DNA from: Micromonospora parathelypteridis
Lineage (GTDB): Bacteria > Actinomycetota > Actinomycetes > Mycobacteriales > Micromonosporaceae
Length of the DNA: 64,000 nt
Direction: 5' to 3'
NCBI RefSeq assembly: GCF_014201145.1
Contig: NZ_JACHDP010000001.1
Span: forward strand, 6,572,001-6,636,000
Notes under the pieces: model-generated
The model's database searches: none
Told to the model about the DNA's origin: nothing
The model's input: the letters and a program-made list of their open reading frames with translations, nothing else
Part shown: positions 42,750 to 53,422 of the stretch, in pieces
Layout: each line of letters opens with the position of its first letter
Position numbering within the stretch: position 1 is the stretch's first letter
Program-made: the position numbers and the translations under genes

Positions 42750-43779
42750 CGGAGCCCCGACGAGTCGGCGCGTCCCGCCACGGGCTGCCCGCGCGCGGCG
42801 GCAACCCACCGGAGCGCTGCCCAGCGGAGCCACCCGGCCGTTGGCTCACGCCGCCCGGCTGGCCCGCGCCGGGTGGCCGGCCCGCGCCCGTCTGCTGCGG
42901 CCCGGGGCCGGGCTGGCCTGCGTCACCTGACGGCGGACGGGCCCCCGAGGGCAGGTCCCGGCCGAGCCGGGCGAGCAGCAGCCCGGTCGCCACGCCGGCC
43001 GTCACCGCGGAGTCGGCGGCGTGCGGCGGCTCCCCGGACGCACGAGGCGGCGGCATCCGGCACACCCGGGTCAGCAACGTCTCCAGCACCGGCGGCGGTA
43101 GCCCCGGCAACAGGTCGCGTACGCGCCCGTCCAACTCCCCGCGCAGCCGCCCGAGGTCGGTGGCCCGGGGCGGGTGGCCCAGCAGCTCACCGGCCAGCTC
43201 CCGCAGCAGCGGTGGGGTCAGCGCCGCCATGCCCAGCCCCACGTCGGCCGGGGCTCGGCGCAGCTCGGTACGCAGCCGGTCCCGGTCGCCGGCGCGCACC
43301 CCGCCGACGACGCGGCGCAGCAGCTCCTGGGAGTCGTCCAGTTGCTCGTCGGGTTCCTCGGCGCCGCTGTCACGCCCGCCGGTCAGCTCCGCGACCCGCA
43401 CCGACCACCAGCGGCGCAGCCGGACCTGCTCGGCCGGCTCCGGGGCCACCTCGGTCGGCCCGGCCGCCGGTGACGTGTCGTGTCGGGGTTCGCGCGGTTG
43501 TGGGCGGGGCGCCGGGGCGCCGTCCGCGGCGAGCCCGATCGCCGCCAGGTAAGCCGACAGCTGCTCCTGCGCCACCCGCAGCGCGTAGCCGGCGCTCTCG
43601 GCGTGCTCGGTGGCGGCGGACAACTCGGGCACGCCCATCGGGTTGGCCGACTCCTGGCGAACCCAGCGCAGTCGCTCGGTGGCCAGCCCGAACTTCTCCA
43701 GCGCCTGCCCGAGCAGGGCCACCGGAAACTCTTCGCTGGCGGCACGGACCTGCCCACCGACGTCCTCGATGATGGACAT
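42742..43779 (-). CDS. Hypothetical protein of the FtsK-like operon
   Basis: A 345-residue protein of unknown family. Residues 1-85 are helical with WXG-like spacing (ALEKFGLATERLRWV, a long helix ending ALRVAQEQLSAYL). Residues 90-130 are Pro-rich, residues 140-260 are helical (GDRDRLRTELRRAPADVG, LLRELAGELLG), and the last 80 residues are Gly/Pro/Arg-rich and probably disordered. It lies between the small helical protein and the ATPase, overlapping the ATPase start by ATGGCTGA. It may be an adaptor or cargo; this is inferred from context only. Confidence 0.6.
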   Translation of the reverse strand: MSIIEDVGGQVRAASEEFPVALLGQALEKFGLATERLRWVRQESANPMGVPELSAATEHAESAGYALRVAQEQLSAYLAAIGLAADGAPAPRPQPREPRHDTSPAAGPTEVAPEPAEQVRLRRWWSVRVAELTGGRDSGAEEPDEQLDDSQELLRRVVGGVRAGDRDRLRTELRRAPADVGLGMAALTPPLLRELAGELLGHPPRATDLGRLRGELDGRVRDLLPGLPPPVLETLLTRVCRMPPPRASGEPPHAADSAVTAGVATGLLLARLGRDLPSGARPPSGDAGQPGPGPQQTGAGRPPGAGQPGGVSQRPGGSAGQRSGGLPPRAGSPWRDAPTRRGSDG

Positions 43780-43785
43780 GGCGGC

Positions 43786-44046
43786 CTACAGGGTGGCGAC
43801 GTAGAGCTGCGCCTGCTCGACCGCGACAAGTGTCGCGGCGAGACATTCCTCCAGCTCCTGGCTGGCCTGGGTCAGCGACGCCTGGGCCGCCTCCACCGTC
43901 TCGTGCCCGCTGCCCTCCAGCGCACCGGCCAGGGTCTGCTGCGCCTCGGCCAGTTTCTCGCCGGCGGCCTGTACGGCTGTCTGCCCGTCGCCGATCTGTT
44001 GGAGGGCGACATCGATGGCAGCCTTCAGCTCAGCGACGCTGGCCAC
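43786..44046 (-). CDS. Small helical WXG-like protein
   Basis: An 86-residue, cysteine-poor protein predicted as two amphipathic helices joined near residue 46 (LEGSGHETVEAA), similar in size and layout to WXG100 proteins but without a WXG motif. AGGAGG lies 7 nt before GTG 44046, which decides this start. It leads the four-gene operon, with 6 nt to the next gene. In type-VII systems such proteins are secreted or serve as chaperones; here it is the likely small partner of the FtsK-like ATPase. Confidence 0.65.
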   Translation of the reverse strand: MASVAELKAAIDVALQQIGDGQTAVQAAGEKLAEAQQTLAGALEGSGHETVEAAQASLTQASQELEECLAATLVAVEQAQLYVATL

Positions 44047-44198
44047 GGCGGAACCTCCTGGGGGCGGGGAGATCTCCATTAGAGCCTATCGGCGGTCCCG
44101 AAAGAACATCCGCCCTGTCGGTGTTCCTGCCCGCCTGTCCGGTAGGACCCCGGAAGTGCCGGGAGTCCGTTCTGTGGGAGTCCCGGTGCGAGACTTTC

Positions 44199-44591
44199 TC
44201 AGTTGCTGGTCGGCTCTTCGCGTAGCCAGCGCGGGCCGTACACCTCGGCGCCCAACGCGGTCACGCGACCGCGCAACTCCCGGTCGGCGGTGACCACCAG
44301 CCGGCGGCGGCGCGGCGCCCCCTCCACCAGCTCGACCACCGCGTCGTCCCCGGAGCCGGCGGCGGAGACCACCCGGACGCCCTCGGTGCCCGGCACGTCC
44401 CGCGCGGCCCCCTCGACCACCAGCACCACCTCCACCGGGGCGGTCAGTCGCGCCGGCAGGCCGATGGTCGCCACCGGGGCGAGGGAGTCGCGTAACCGGG
44501 CAGCGGCCCCGGCACGGTCACGCCACCACCCGTTCGGGCGGGAGCCCACCACGTTGGCGCCATCCACGATCAGCAGCGGGGTCTCATCCAT
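44199..44591 (-). CDS. NYN/PIN-like nuclease domain protein (YacP-related)
   Basis: A 130-residue protein with the NYN nuclease signature: VDGANVVGSRPNGWW near the N-terminus with the catalytic aspartate, a central strand EVVLVVEG, and a DDAVVELV acidic segment. YacP-like NYN proteins are RNases that process or degrade RNA. The family is sometimes annotated as a pyrophosphohydrolase, but the motifs fit a nuclease better. ATG 44591 lies 6 nt after CAGGCT, a possible weak leaderless -10. It is divergent from clpC. Confidence 0.72.
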   Translation of the reverse strand: MDETPLLIVDGANVVGSRPNGWWRDRAGAAARLRDSLAPVATIGLPARLTAPVEVVLVVEGAARDVPGTEGVRVVSAAGSGDDAVVELVEGAPRRRRLVVTADRELRGRVTALGAEVYGPRWLREEPTSN

Positions 44592-44732
44592 CCCGTCAGC
44601 CTGCCACCAACGGCCGGTTCGGGCCCGACGCCACTCCCGGGACGCCGGTGCTCCGCCTCCTGCGGCGTTTGTCGGGGCGCGCGCCGGGTAGCCCCTGCCG
44701 ACCGTGCCGCGCCCTACTGCGGGAGGACAGAC

Positions 44733-47287
<2,555 letters not shown>

Positions 47288-47291
<4 letters not shown>

Positions 47292-47500
47292 GCGGGCCGG
47301 CGCGACGAGGTGAACACGAGGACCCGCACGAGCCGGCGGAGTCCGCGAAACACCGGGACGAGGACGAGCATCCCGACCCGATCCTGGCGCCGCCCACCGC
47401 GAACCCCCGCAGGACGCGGGTGCCCGCGGAGGGCCTGCATCCGAAGACCGACCAGGACGACCCGGAGACGTCCGGGCCGCCGCCCGAAGAGGAGACCTGA
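47288..47500 (+). CDS. Small disordered acidic protein coupled to clpC
   Basis: A 70-residue, very hydrophilic protein rich in Glu, Asp, Pro and His with no hydrophobic segment, probably unfolded. Its ATG overlaps the clpC stop (ATGA) and its own stop overlaps the next ATG (TGATG). Strict coupling on both sides supports a real gene. It could be an adaptor or regulator of the Clp chaperone; nothing in the sequence shows function. Confidence 0.55.
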
Positions 47501-47850
47501 TGGTACGCGAAGCGCGGCTCGACCCCGAGGTGGAAGTGCTCTGGGAGGACTTCCACGCCGAGGTCAACGTCCCGTCGGAGCAGCTGCGGACGTGGCTGCT
47601 GACCCGGGGTTCCGGGGAGGATTCGTTCAGCCCGAACCCGAACCTCGACCTGCCTCAGCCGGGCCGGGAGATTCTCAAGGTGTTGAACAAGCGCAAGGTC
47701 GACCTCACCCCGGAGGACATCGAGGTGATGCGGGAGGCGGTCGAGCGGATCCGCGAGCTGATGGACGCCAAGCCGTCGCGCGGCAACGCCGACGACACGT
47801 GGCGGCACTCGCTGCTCGACCTGGGTCACGACCCGCTCGTCGAACGCTGA
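47500..47850 (+). CDS. DUF3140 protein
   Basis: A 116-residue protein of the DUF3140 family, identified by DPEVEVLWEDFHAEVNVPSEQLRTWLL and the C-terminal NADDTWRHSLLDLGHDP. The family is small, soluble and of unknown function, frequent in actinobacteria and some other soil bacteria. It is the third gene of the clpC operon by overlapping start and stop codons. A strong hairpin follows. Confidence 0.85.
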   Translation: MVREARLDPEVEVLWEDFHAEVNVPSEQLRTWLLTRGSGEDSFSPNPNLDLPQPGREILKVLNKRKVDLTPEDIEVMREAVERIRELMDAKPSRGNADDTWRHSLLDLGHDPLVER

Positions 47851-47861
47851 GTGGTGCCACG

Positions 47862-47900
47862 CGCGACGGTGCCGTCCCGGGCGGGGACGGCACCGTCGCG
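47862..47900. terminator. Bidirectional terminator hairpin
   Basis: A perfect 17-bp stem (47862-47878 with 47884-47900) and 5-nt loop sits between the DUF3140 gene and the convergent small gene. Confidence 0.85.
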
Positions 47901-47905
47901 TCCGG

Positions 47906-48151
47906 CTACTGGCCCTGGTCGGGCTCCAAGCTGGCGATGGTCAGCCCCGCCGAGTTGGCGGCGGCGTCCCGTTCGGCGCGGGTCTGGTCCTCCCGGGTGA
48001 GCAGATTCGCGTACTCGGTGACGTCGGCCGGGTCGGGCACCGTCGGCAGGCGGCGCAGGAACGCCTCCACCTCACGGGTGGCGGCGGTGTGCGCGGCGGC
48101 CGCCTGGCGGAGCAGCTCCCGGTCGTCGGCGGGCGGGTAGAGATCGGTCAT
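47906..48151 (-). CDS. Small hypothetical helical protein
   Basis: An 81-residue protein with no recognised family. It is mostly helical: RELLRQAAAAHTAATREVEAFLRRL, then TEYANLLTREDQTRAERDAAANSAG. No signal or membrane segment. Start ATG 48151. The likely promoter lies in the 60-nt gap to the LysR gene, which points the same way. Confidence 0.55.
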   Translation of the reverse strand: MTDLYPPADDRELLRQAAAAHTAATREVEAFLRRLPTVPDPADVTEYANLLTREDQTRAERDAAANSAGLTIASLEPDQGQ

Positions 48152-48211
48152 GTTCGCCAGATACCCGGACAGCGGCGGTTCGCACCGCCACCGGCCGGGA
48201 TTACCTCCCGC

Positions 48212-49192
48212 TCAGCCAGGTCGGACCCCGCTGGGCTGCCGGACGCCGAACCCCGGGTTGCGTGGCAGCCAGGCCAGGTACGCCGGATGCGCGGCCAACG
48301 AGTCGACGTACGCCGCCTTGGCCGTCTCCAACACCAGGTCGGCCTCCCGGGCGGCGGGGGAGTCCGGATGCCAGCCGAGCAGGAGCCGCCAGCGCAGGGG
48401 TACGCCGGCGAGTCGACGGGTGACCAACCCGGCCACCGGCCGGAACGTCGCCTGGCACAGCGCCACCGCCACGCCGGCGTCCACCAGGTCGACGCAGCCA
48501 CGGATGTCGGTCTCGTACACCTTCCGAGGGGTGAAGCCGGCGCGCGCGCAGGCGGCGGCGAAGCAGTCGCTGAAGCAGCCGTCGCCCGGCGCGGCCACCC
48601 ACTGCTCGTGGCGCAGGTCCCCCAGGCGCACCTCGTCGTGCGCCGCGAGGGGGTGCGTCTCCGGCAGCAGCACCAGCACCGGGTCGATGGCCACCTCCTG
48701 CCAGCTCAACCCGAACCCGGCCGACGGGCTGGCGTCGCCGCACACACCGGTGAGCGCGAAGTCCAGTCGGCCGCCCGCCACCAACTGCGCCAACTCGTCC
48801 ACCGACCAGGAGGCGAACGTGGTGATCTGGGCGGGGGGCTGCTCGGCCGCCAACCGGTGCACCATCCGGCCCAGGATCGGGCTGTTCACTCCACCGAGCC
48901 GGTAGCAGGGCGGGGCGTCGCCGGACCCGGCCAGGCGCGCCGCCTCGTCCTGCAGCCCCTTCATCGCCGGCAGCAGCACCCGGGCGCGGGCCAGCACCAG
49001 CTCACCGAGCGCGGTGGGCCGGGCACCGCGCCGGTCCCGGTCGAACAGCGGGCCGCCCAGTGTCCGCTCGATGCGCTGGAGCTGGGCGGTGAGCGCCGGC
49101 TGGGCCAGGCCGAGCGCCGACGCCGCCTTCGTCACACTCCCCGTCTCCGCGATCGCGCAGACCACCCGCAGGTGACGCAGCTCCAGGTTCAT
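48212..49192 (-). CDS. LysR-family transcriptional regulator
   Basis: A 326-residue regulator. The N-terminal winged helix (residues 1-62) has LRHLRVVCAIAETGSVTKAASALGLAQPALTAQLQRIE, and the rest is a periplasmic-binding-protein-like effector domain (residues 92-295). Effector and targets are unknown, and no divergent catabolic gene lies next to it. TACCGT ends 6 nt before ATG 49192, so the mRNA is probably leaderless. Confidence 0.88.
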   Translation of the reverse strand: MNLELRHLRVVCAIAETGSVTKAASALGLAQPALTAQLQRIERTLGGPLFDRDRRGARPTALGELVLARARVLLPAMKGLQDEAARLAGSGDAPPCYRLGGVNSPILGRMVHRLAAEQPPAQITTFASWSVDELAQLVAGGRLDFALTGVCGDASPSAGFGLSWQEVAIDPVLVLLPETHPLAAHDEVRLGDLRHEQWVAAPGDGCFSDCFAAACARAGFTPRKVYETDIRGCVDLVDAGVAVALCQATFRPVAGLVTRRLAGVPLRWRLLLGWHPDSPAAREADLVLETAKAAYVDSLAAHPAYLAWLPRNPGFGVRQPSGVRPG

Positions 49193-49198
49193 AGGGTG

Positions 49199-49204
49199 AC
49201 GGTA
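49199..49204 (-). promoter_or_regulatory. TACCGT -10 box before the LysR gene
   Basis: On the minus strand TACCGT ends 6 nt before ATG 49192, a leaderless arrangement. Confidence 0.5.
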
Positions 49205-49278
49205 GGACTACGCGTCAGCCGGCGGAATAGCCCGAGCGGATCGGTGATGATGAATGCACTGTTGGTCGTCGCCGCTCC

Positions 49279-49887
49279 TCAGTCGCGGGGTGGCTCCGGC
49301 AGGTCCGCCAGATACGTCGGCCGGCGGGTCACCGCGTCGAGCACCTTGTCCACCACCCCGACCGCCGGCTCCACGATCCGGTTCCACGGAGGGGTGCCCG
49401 GAGTGCCCGGGTGCGGTCGGGTCGGCGCCGCCTCCTCGGCGATCTCCAGCCGGTTGCCGAGCCGGATCAGCTCCTCCTCGGTCGCGACCGTGCGCAGCTC
49501 GGTGACGAGCGAGCCCACCCCGTCGACGTGTCGGCGGACCCGCTCGGCCACCTCGGTGAGCGCCTCGTCCGTCAACCCCTTCAGGGCGTTGAGCAGGCTG
49601 GCGTCGGCGTTGATCTCGGCGTCCACCCGCTCGGAGGCGTGCGGCAGCGCGGCGCGCACCGCCGGCAGCAGGTACTGCTCCTCGGCCGACAGGTGCCGCG
49701 ACAGCGCGGCGGTGAGCACGGCCAGCCCTTCCTGCCCGGTGGCGTCCGGGCCGGTCAGCTGGTCCAGCAGCGTCAGCAGTTGGGAGTGCTCCCGCTCGAC
49801 GATGTCGGCGATGTTGCGGCCACCGGGCCGGTAGCCCTCCTCGGGTGCGGGCGCGGGCGGCAACGGCGGCAGGGGAACGGCGGACAT
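49279..49887 (-). CDS. Hemerythrin HHE domain protein
   Basis: A 202-residue protein with a hemerythrin-like four-helix bundle in residues 30-150. Histidine ligands are in VEREHSQLLTLL, LSRHLSAEEQYLLP and VRRHVDGVGSLV. Bacterial HHE proteins bind a non-haem diiron site and are linked to O2, NO or iron sensing and repair. The C-terminal 45 residues are Pro-rich. ATG 49887 is chosen because GAGGAGGG precedes it; an upstream in-frame extension is not conserved. Confidence 0.83.
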   Translation of the reverse strand: MSAVPLPPLPPAPAPEEGYRPGGRNIADIVEREHSQLLTLLDQLTGPDATGQEGLAVLTAALSRHLSAEEQYLLPAVRAALPHASERVDAEINADASLLNALKGLTDEALTEVAERVRRHVDGVGSLVTELRTVATEEELIRLGNRLEIAEEAAPTRPHPGTPGTPPWNRIVEPAVGVVDKVLDAVTRRPTYLADLPEPPRD

Positions 49888-50000
49888 GATGCCCTCCTCG
49901 ACTGGCGGGCGGAAGCTCCGGCAGGGATGTGCGGTCACGGGCGGCGGTACCCGAACGCGTCAACGGCGAAACCGGGTCCGTCGATGCGCCACCGCGCGGG

Positions 50001-50060
50001 CGCCGGTGCGCCGGCCCGTCCGCGCCGGTGCGCCGGCCCGTCCGCGCCGGTGCGCCGGGC
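50001..50060 (+). repeat. 22-bp tandem repeat, about 2.7 units
   Basis: Units of CGCCGGTGCGCCGGCCCGTCCG begin at 50001, 50023 and 50045, the last incomplete. They lie 30-90 nt upstream of the M20 peptidase start, within its presumed promoter or leader region. Confidence 0.75.
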
Positions 50061-50092
50061 GGTCGACCAGCTCCGGCTGGTATGAAGAGCCG

Positions 50093-51421
50093 ATGACGAG
50101 CGATGCGGCCTCCGCCCGACCCGACCCCACCGCAGAGGTCGTGGACCTCTGCCGCGACCTCCTGCGTATCGACACCACCAACACGGGAGACAACGACACC
50201 AGCGTCGGTGAGCGCCGCGCCGCCGAGTACGTGGCGGAGAAGCTCGCCGAGGTCGGCGTGGAGTCCGTGCTGCACGAGTCCGCGCCGGGCCGGGCGAACG
50301 TGGTGGCCCGCATCCCGGGCACCGACCCGAGCCGTGGCGCGCTGCTCGTGCACGGTCACCTGGACGTGGTGCCCGCCGACGCCGACGAGTGGTCGGTGCA
50401 CCCGTTCTCCGGGGAGCTGCGCGACGGCTACCTGTGGGGCCGGGGCGCGATCGACATGAAGGACTTCGACGCGATGGTGCTCGCCGTGGTGCGGCACTGG
50501 CAGCGCACCGGCGTACGGCCCCCACGCGACATCGTGCTCGCGTACACCGCCGACGAGGAGGCGGGCAGCGAATACGGGGCACGTTTCCTCGTGGAGAACC
50601 ACCGTGACCTCTTCGACGACTGCACCGAGGCGATCGGCGAGGTCGGCGGCTTCTCGTACTCGGTCAACGACAGCCAGCGGCTCTACCTGATCGAGACCGC
50701 CGAGAAGGGCATCGACTGGCTGCGGCTGCACGCCAAGGGCCGCCCCGGGCACGGCTCGATGATGCACGACGACAACGCGGTCACCGCGCTCGCCGAGGCG
50801 GTCGTCCGGATCGGCCAGCACCGCTTCCCGGTGGTGGTCACCGACACCGTGCGGGCCTTCCTCACGGAGGTCTCCGACGTGCTCGGCATCGAGCTGGACC
50901 CGGACGACCCGGAGACGGCCATCGCCAAGCTCGGCCCGATCGCCAACATCATCGGCGCGACCATCCGCAACACCGCCAACCCGACCCGGTTGAGCGCCGG
51001 CTACAAGGACAACGTCATCCCCGGTCGGGCCACCGCCACCATCGACTGCCGCAGCCTGCCCGGCCAGTCCGAGCTGCTGGAGCGGCAGCTGCGCGAGCTG
51101 GTCGGCCCGGACATCGCGATCGAGTACCTCCAGCGGCAGCCGGCGCTGGAGACCACCTTCGACGGTGACCTGGTCGAGGCCATGTCGGCGGCCCTGCGAG
51201 CGGAGGACCCGGGGGCGCGGCCGGTGCCGTACATGCTCTCCGGCGGCACCGACGCGAAAGCGTTCTCGCAGCTCGGCATCCGCTGCTTCGGGTTCGCCCC
51301 GCTGCGGCTGCCCGCCGACCTGAACTTCTCGGCGCTGTTCCACGGCATCGACGAGCGCGTTCCGGTGGACGGACTACAGTTCGGCGTGCGGGTTCTCGAC
51401 CGGTTCCTCCGCACCTGCTAG
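50093..51421 (+). CDS. M20-family metallopeptidase
   Basis: A 442-residue enzyme of the M20/M25/M40 group of two-zinc amidohydrolases and peptidases. Metal-site motifs are LVHGHLDVVPAD (H89, D91), GAIDMKDFDAM (D121), TADEEAGSEYG (E155/E156) and the late histidine in LFHGIDERVP. A dimerisation lid domain lies at 200-310. Substrates range from dipeptides to acylated amino acids; not determinable here. ATG 50093 is supported by TATGAA 6 nt upstream and by family length. Its neighbour, DUF5703, is a known genomic companion in actinobacteria. Confidence 0.87.
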   Translation: MTSDAASARPDPTAEVVDLCRDLLRIDTTNTGDNDTSVGERRAAEYVAEKLAEVGVESVLHESAPGRANVVARIPGTDPSRGALLVHGHLDVVPADADEWSVHPFSGELRDGYLWGRGAIDMKDFDAMVLAVVRHWQRTGVRPPRDIVLAYTADEEAGSEYGARFLVENHRDLFDDCTEAIGEVGGFSYSVNDSQRLYLIETAEKGIDWLRLHAKGRPGHGSMMHDDNAVTALAEAVVRIGQHRFPVVVTDTVRAFLTEVSDVLGIELDPDDPETAIAKLGPIANIIGATIRNTANPTRLSAGYKDNVIPGRATATIDCRSLPGQSELLERQLRELVGPDIAIEYLQRQPALETTFDGDLVEAMSAALRAEDPGARPVPYMLSGGTDAKAFSQLGIRCFGFAPLRLPADLNFSALFHGIDERVPVDGLQFGVRVLDRFLRTC

Positions 51422-51480
51422 TCGTGTCCGGCAGTAGCCGCCGGCGCGCAACCTCCCCAAACGTGAAGGGACTGCCCCAC

Positions 51481-52143
51481 ATGACCGACCAGCACGGTGA
51501 GCTGGACGCCGCTCTCGAGCGGGTGATCGAAGCGGCCCGTCACCACCTGGCCGCCGTACGCGCCGCACAGGGCCGCGTCGACGACGACGACGTCTGGCAG
51601 GCGTACGTGGCGTTGAACAACGCCTCCTTCGCCTACGACGAGCGGTTGCTCGACGCCTTCGGCGAGGTGACGCCGTGGGATGTCGACTCGATCGACCCGG
51701 ACGAAGCCGACGAGCGTTTCGGCGGCGCCGAGGGCGCCGAGGCCAGCGACCCGCACCCCCGGGTGATCTCGGTGCGGCAGCGCCGTGACTACCGGGTGCC
51801 GAGCGTGGCCGCGCTGCTGCGTGTCGCCGAGGTGGCCCGTCGCGAGGGCACCCCGGAGGACGACGAGCCGGCACCGGTGGAGGGGGTCGGCGAGGCGGTG
51901 CTGGAGCTGCTGCAGAGCGGCGACGGCTCGCTCGGTGCGCTGGACGTCCCCGAGCTGGAACCGCTCGACGGGGTGGTCATGGTCAGCGAGGTGGGCACCC
52001 CGGTCGACCTGGAGTCGTTCGACGACGACGACGCGGTCGGCCCGTTCCAACCGGCGGCCGACGACCGGCTGGTCGGCCGGCTCGACGAGCACCCGTTCCT
52101 GGAGCTCGACGACGATCACGACCACGCCGGGCACCAGCACTAG
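51481..52143 (+). CDS. Hypothetical acidic protein with a His/Asp-rich tail
   Basis: A 220-residue protein of unknown family. Residues 5-55 are helical (ALERVIEAARHHLAAVRAAQG) and resemble small helical primase- or cell-division-like hypotheticals. The middle is acidic with SVAALLRVAEVARREG. The last 15 residues are HDHAGHQH-type, suggesting metal binding. AAGGGA precedes ATG 51481. It is downstream of the M20 gene by 60 nt and closed by a terminator. Confidence 0.55.
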   Translation: MTDQHGELDAALERVIEAARHHLAAVRAAQGRVDDDDVWQAYVALNNASFAYDERLLDAFGEVTPWDVDSIDPDEADERFGGAEGAEASDPHPRVISVRQRRDYRVPSVAALLRVAEVARREGTPEDDEPAPVEGVGEAVLELLQSGDGSLGALDVPELEPLDGVVMVSEVGTPVDLESFDDDDAVGPFQPAADDRLVGRLDEHPFLELDDDHDHAGHQH

Positions 52144-52152
52144 GCAGGGTGA

Positions 52153-52180
52153 CGCCCGGGGCCCGCGCGGGCCCCGGGCG
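52153..52180. terminator. GC-rich bidirectional terminator hairpin
   Basis: A 12-bp perfect stem (CGCCCGGGGCCC with its complement) around GCGC lies between the acidic protein gene and the convergent DUF5703 gene. Confidence 0.7.
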
Positions 52181-52188
52181 AACGTCCC

Positions 52189-52380
52189 TCAGTACGACAG
52201 GCCCGGCTGCGGCTGGTTGACCCGCCGACGACGCAGCACCACCTGCCGCGTGCCGTCCCGGTACAACCGCACCCGGGCCAACTCCCACCCGGAGAACTCC
52301 GCCTGGATCGCCAACTGCGCCGCGGCGGTCAACCGGTCGACGTTCGGCGGCAGCCGCAGCGGCGCGTATTCGTAGTCCAT
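52189..52380 (-). CDS. DUF5703 protein
   Basis: A 63-residue protein matching the DUF5703 family: MDYEYAPLRLPP, then WELARVRLYRDGTRQVVLRRR. Members are short and conserved near the M20 peptidase gene in streptomycetes and relatives, with unknown function. ATG 52380 aligns with the family N-terminus; ATG 52389 (adding MGG) is possible. Confidence 0.75.
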   Translation of the reverse strand: MDYEYAPLRLPPNVDRLTAAAQLAIQAEFSGWELARVRLYRDGTRQVVLRRRRVNQPQPGLSY

Positions 52381-52481
52381 GCCACCCATGCTGCCCAGCC
52401 CAGCGGCCGTTCGCCACCCCCTCGGGGGTGACCAACGCCGCTGCCGTGGGTGGTTCCTGCCACCCCGTGCCCCCATCGCGC

Positions 52482-52550
52482 CGATCTTGCAGTTTCGGTC
52501 GGCGAGATGAGTGGAACGCCCCGTATGCCGCGACAGCAACTGCAAGATCG
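52482..52550. repeat. Intergenic palindromic element, family C copy 1
   Basis: Perfect 13-bp inverted arms (CGATCTTGCAGTT at 52482-52494 and its complement at 52538-52550) flank a 43-nt spacer. A related copy is at 63454-63523. Confidence 0.75.
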
Positions 52551-52597
52551 CGGAAAAGGGGCGGGGGCCGAGGGCCGGGTGGGGGTGGGGTGGGGTG

Positions 52598-53422
52598 TCA
52601 GCTGGTGGGGACGTTTGCTGTCAGCAGGGCGGCTAGGGCTGGCGCGGCCAGGGCCATCGCCCGGGCGCTCCCCGGGTCGACTGCCAGCCCCCAGGACGGG
52701 TTCGGCCAGTCCTCGAACAGGTCCGCGCAGGGCAGCGCGACGAACGGCACCCCGTCCCCCGTGAACGCAGCGAGCGACCCGGGCGAGGTGAAGACCGGCA
52801 GCAGAGTCGTTCCGGTCGCGTCGCCGACCACCGTCCACGGGAAGTCGGCATCAGGCGCCGGTTCCCCGGCCAGCGGGACGCACACCGTGGCGCCGGCCAG
52901 CGCTCCGAGGTAGCCGGGCAGGTCACGCCGGTCGACGGCCGCGGCGAGCACCGCCACCACCGCCGGCTCCGCCGCCTCGGCGGGTGTCGTCCGGGCCAGT
53001 GCAGACGCGTTCGGTGCCGGCCGGGAGGCGACCGATCGCTCCGTCGGGCCGGGGCCCGCAGCCGATCGCCCCGTCGGGCCAGGGCCCGCAGCCGGCGGCA
53101 CGGCCCGGCAGGAGAGCGCACCCGGCCGGTCGGTGAGCACCTCGGCGGCGGTACGGGTCACGAACACGCTGAGGCGCTCCAACTGCTCCGGAGTGCGCCG
53201 TGCCTCGTACCACCAGCCCTCGCCGCCGGTCGGGCGGTGCCAGCCGAGCGCGGCCAGGACCGCCTCGTCGTGGCCCGGGCAGACCACCCGCACGGCCTCG
53301 CGCCGCACCAGCAGCCAGATCCTGCGCGGACCGGCGGACAGCTCCAGGTCGGTGTCGCGGTCGCAGCGGGCGAGCGTGTCCCGCAGACGCGCGGCGATGT
53401 CCGGCCAGGTCGCCGGCGTCAC
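52598..53422 (-). CDS. SseB / TY-Chap domain protein
   Basis: A 274-residue protein with an N-terminal TY-Chap-like module (ATWPDIAARLRDTLARCDRDTDLEL, residues 3-90), a Pro/Ala-rich linker, and a C-terminal SseB domain (residues 160-270: DLPGYLGALAGATVCVPLAG, VPFVALPCADLF). SseB-type proteins are found with secreted or injected toxins as chaperones or immunity-like partners. GTG 53422 overlaps the stop of the YbaB-type gene (GTGA). The placement beside type-VII-like substrates fits a chaperone role. Confidence 0.75.
   Translation of the reverse strand: MTPATWPDIAARLRDTLARCDRDTDLELSAGPRRIWLLVRREAVRVVCPGHDEAVLAALGWHRPTGGEGWWYEARRTPEQLERLSVFVTRTAAEVLTDRPGALSCRAVPPAAGPGPTGRSAAGPGPTERSVASRPAPNASALARTTPAEAAEPAVVAVLAAAVDRRDLPGYLGALAGATVCVPLAGEPAPDADFPWTVVGDATGTTLLPVFTSPGSLAAFTGDGVPFVALPCADLFEDWPNPSWGLAVDPGSARAMALAAPALAALLTANVPTS

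Noticed and set aside
44592..44732. Searched upstream of clpC for heat-shock operators (HAIR or CIRCE type).
   Set aside because: Neither CTTGAGT-N7-ACTCAAG nor TTAGCACTC-N9-GAGTGCTAA is present.
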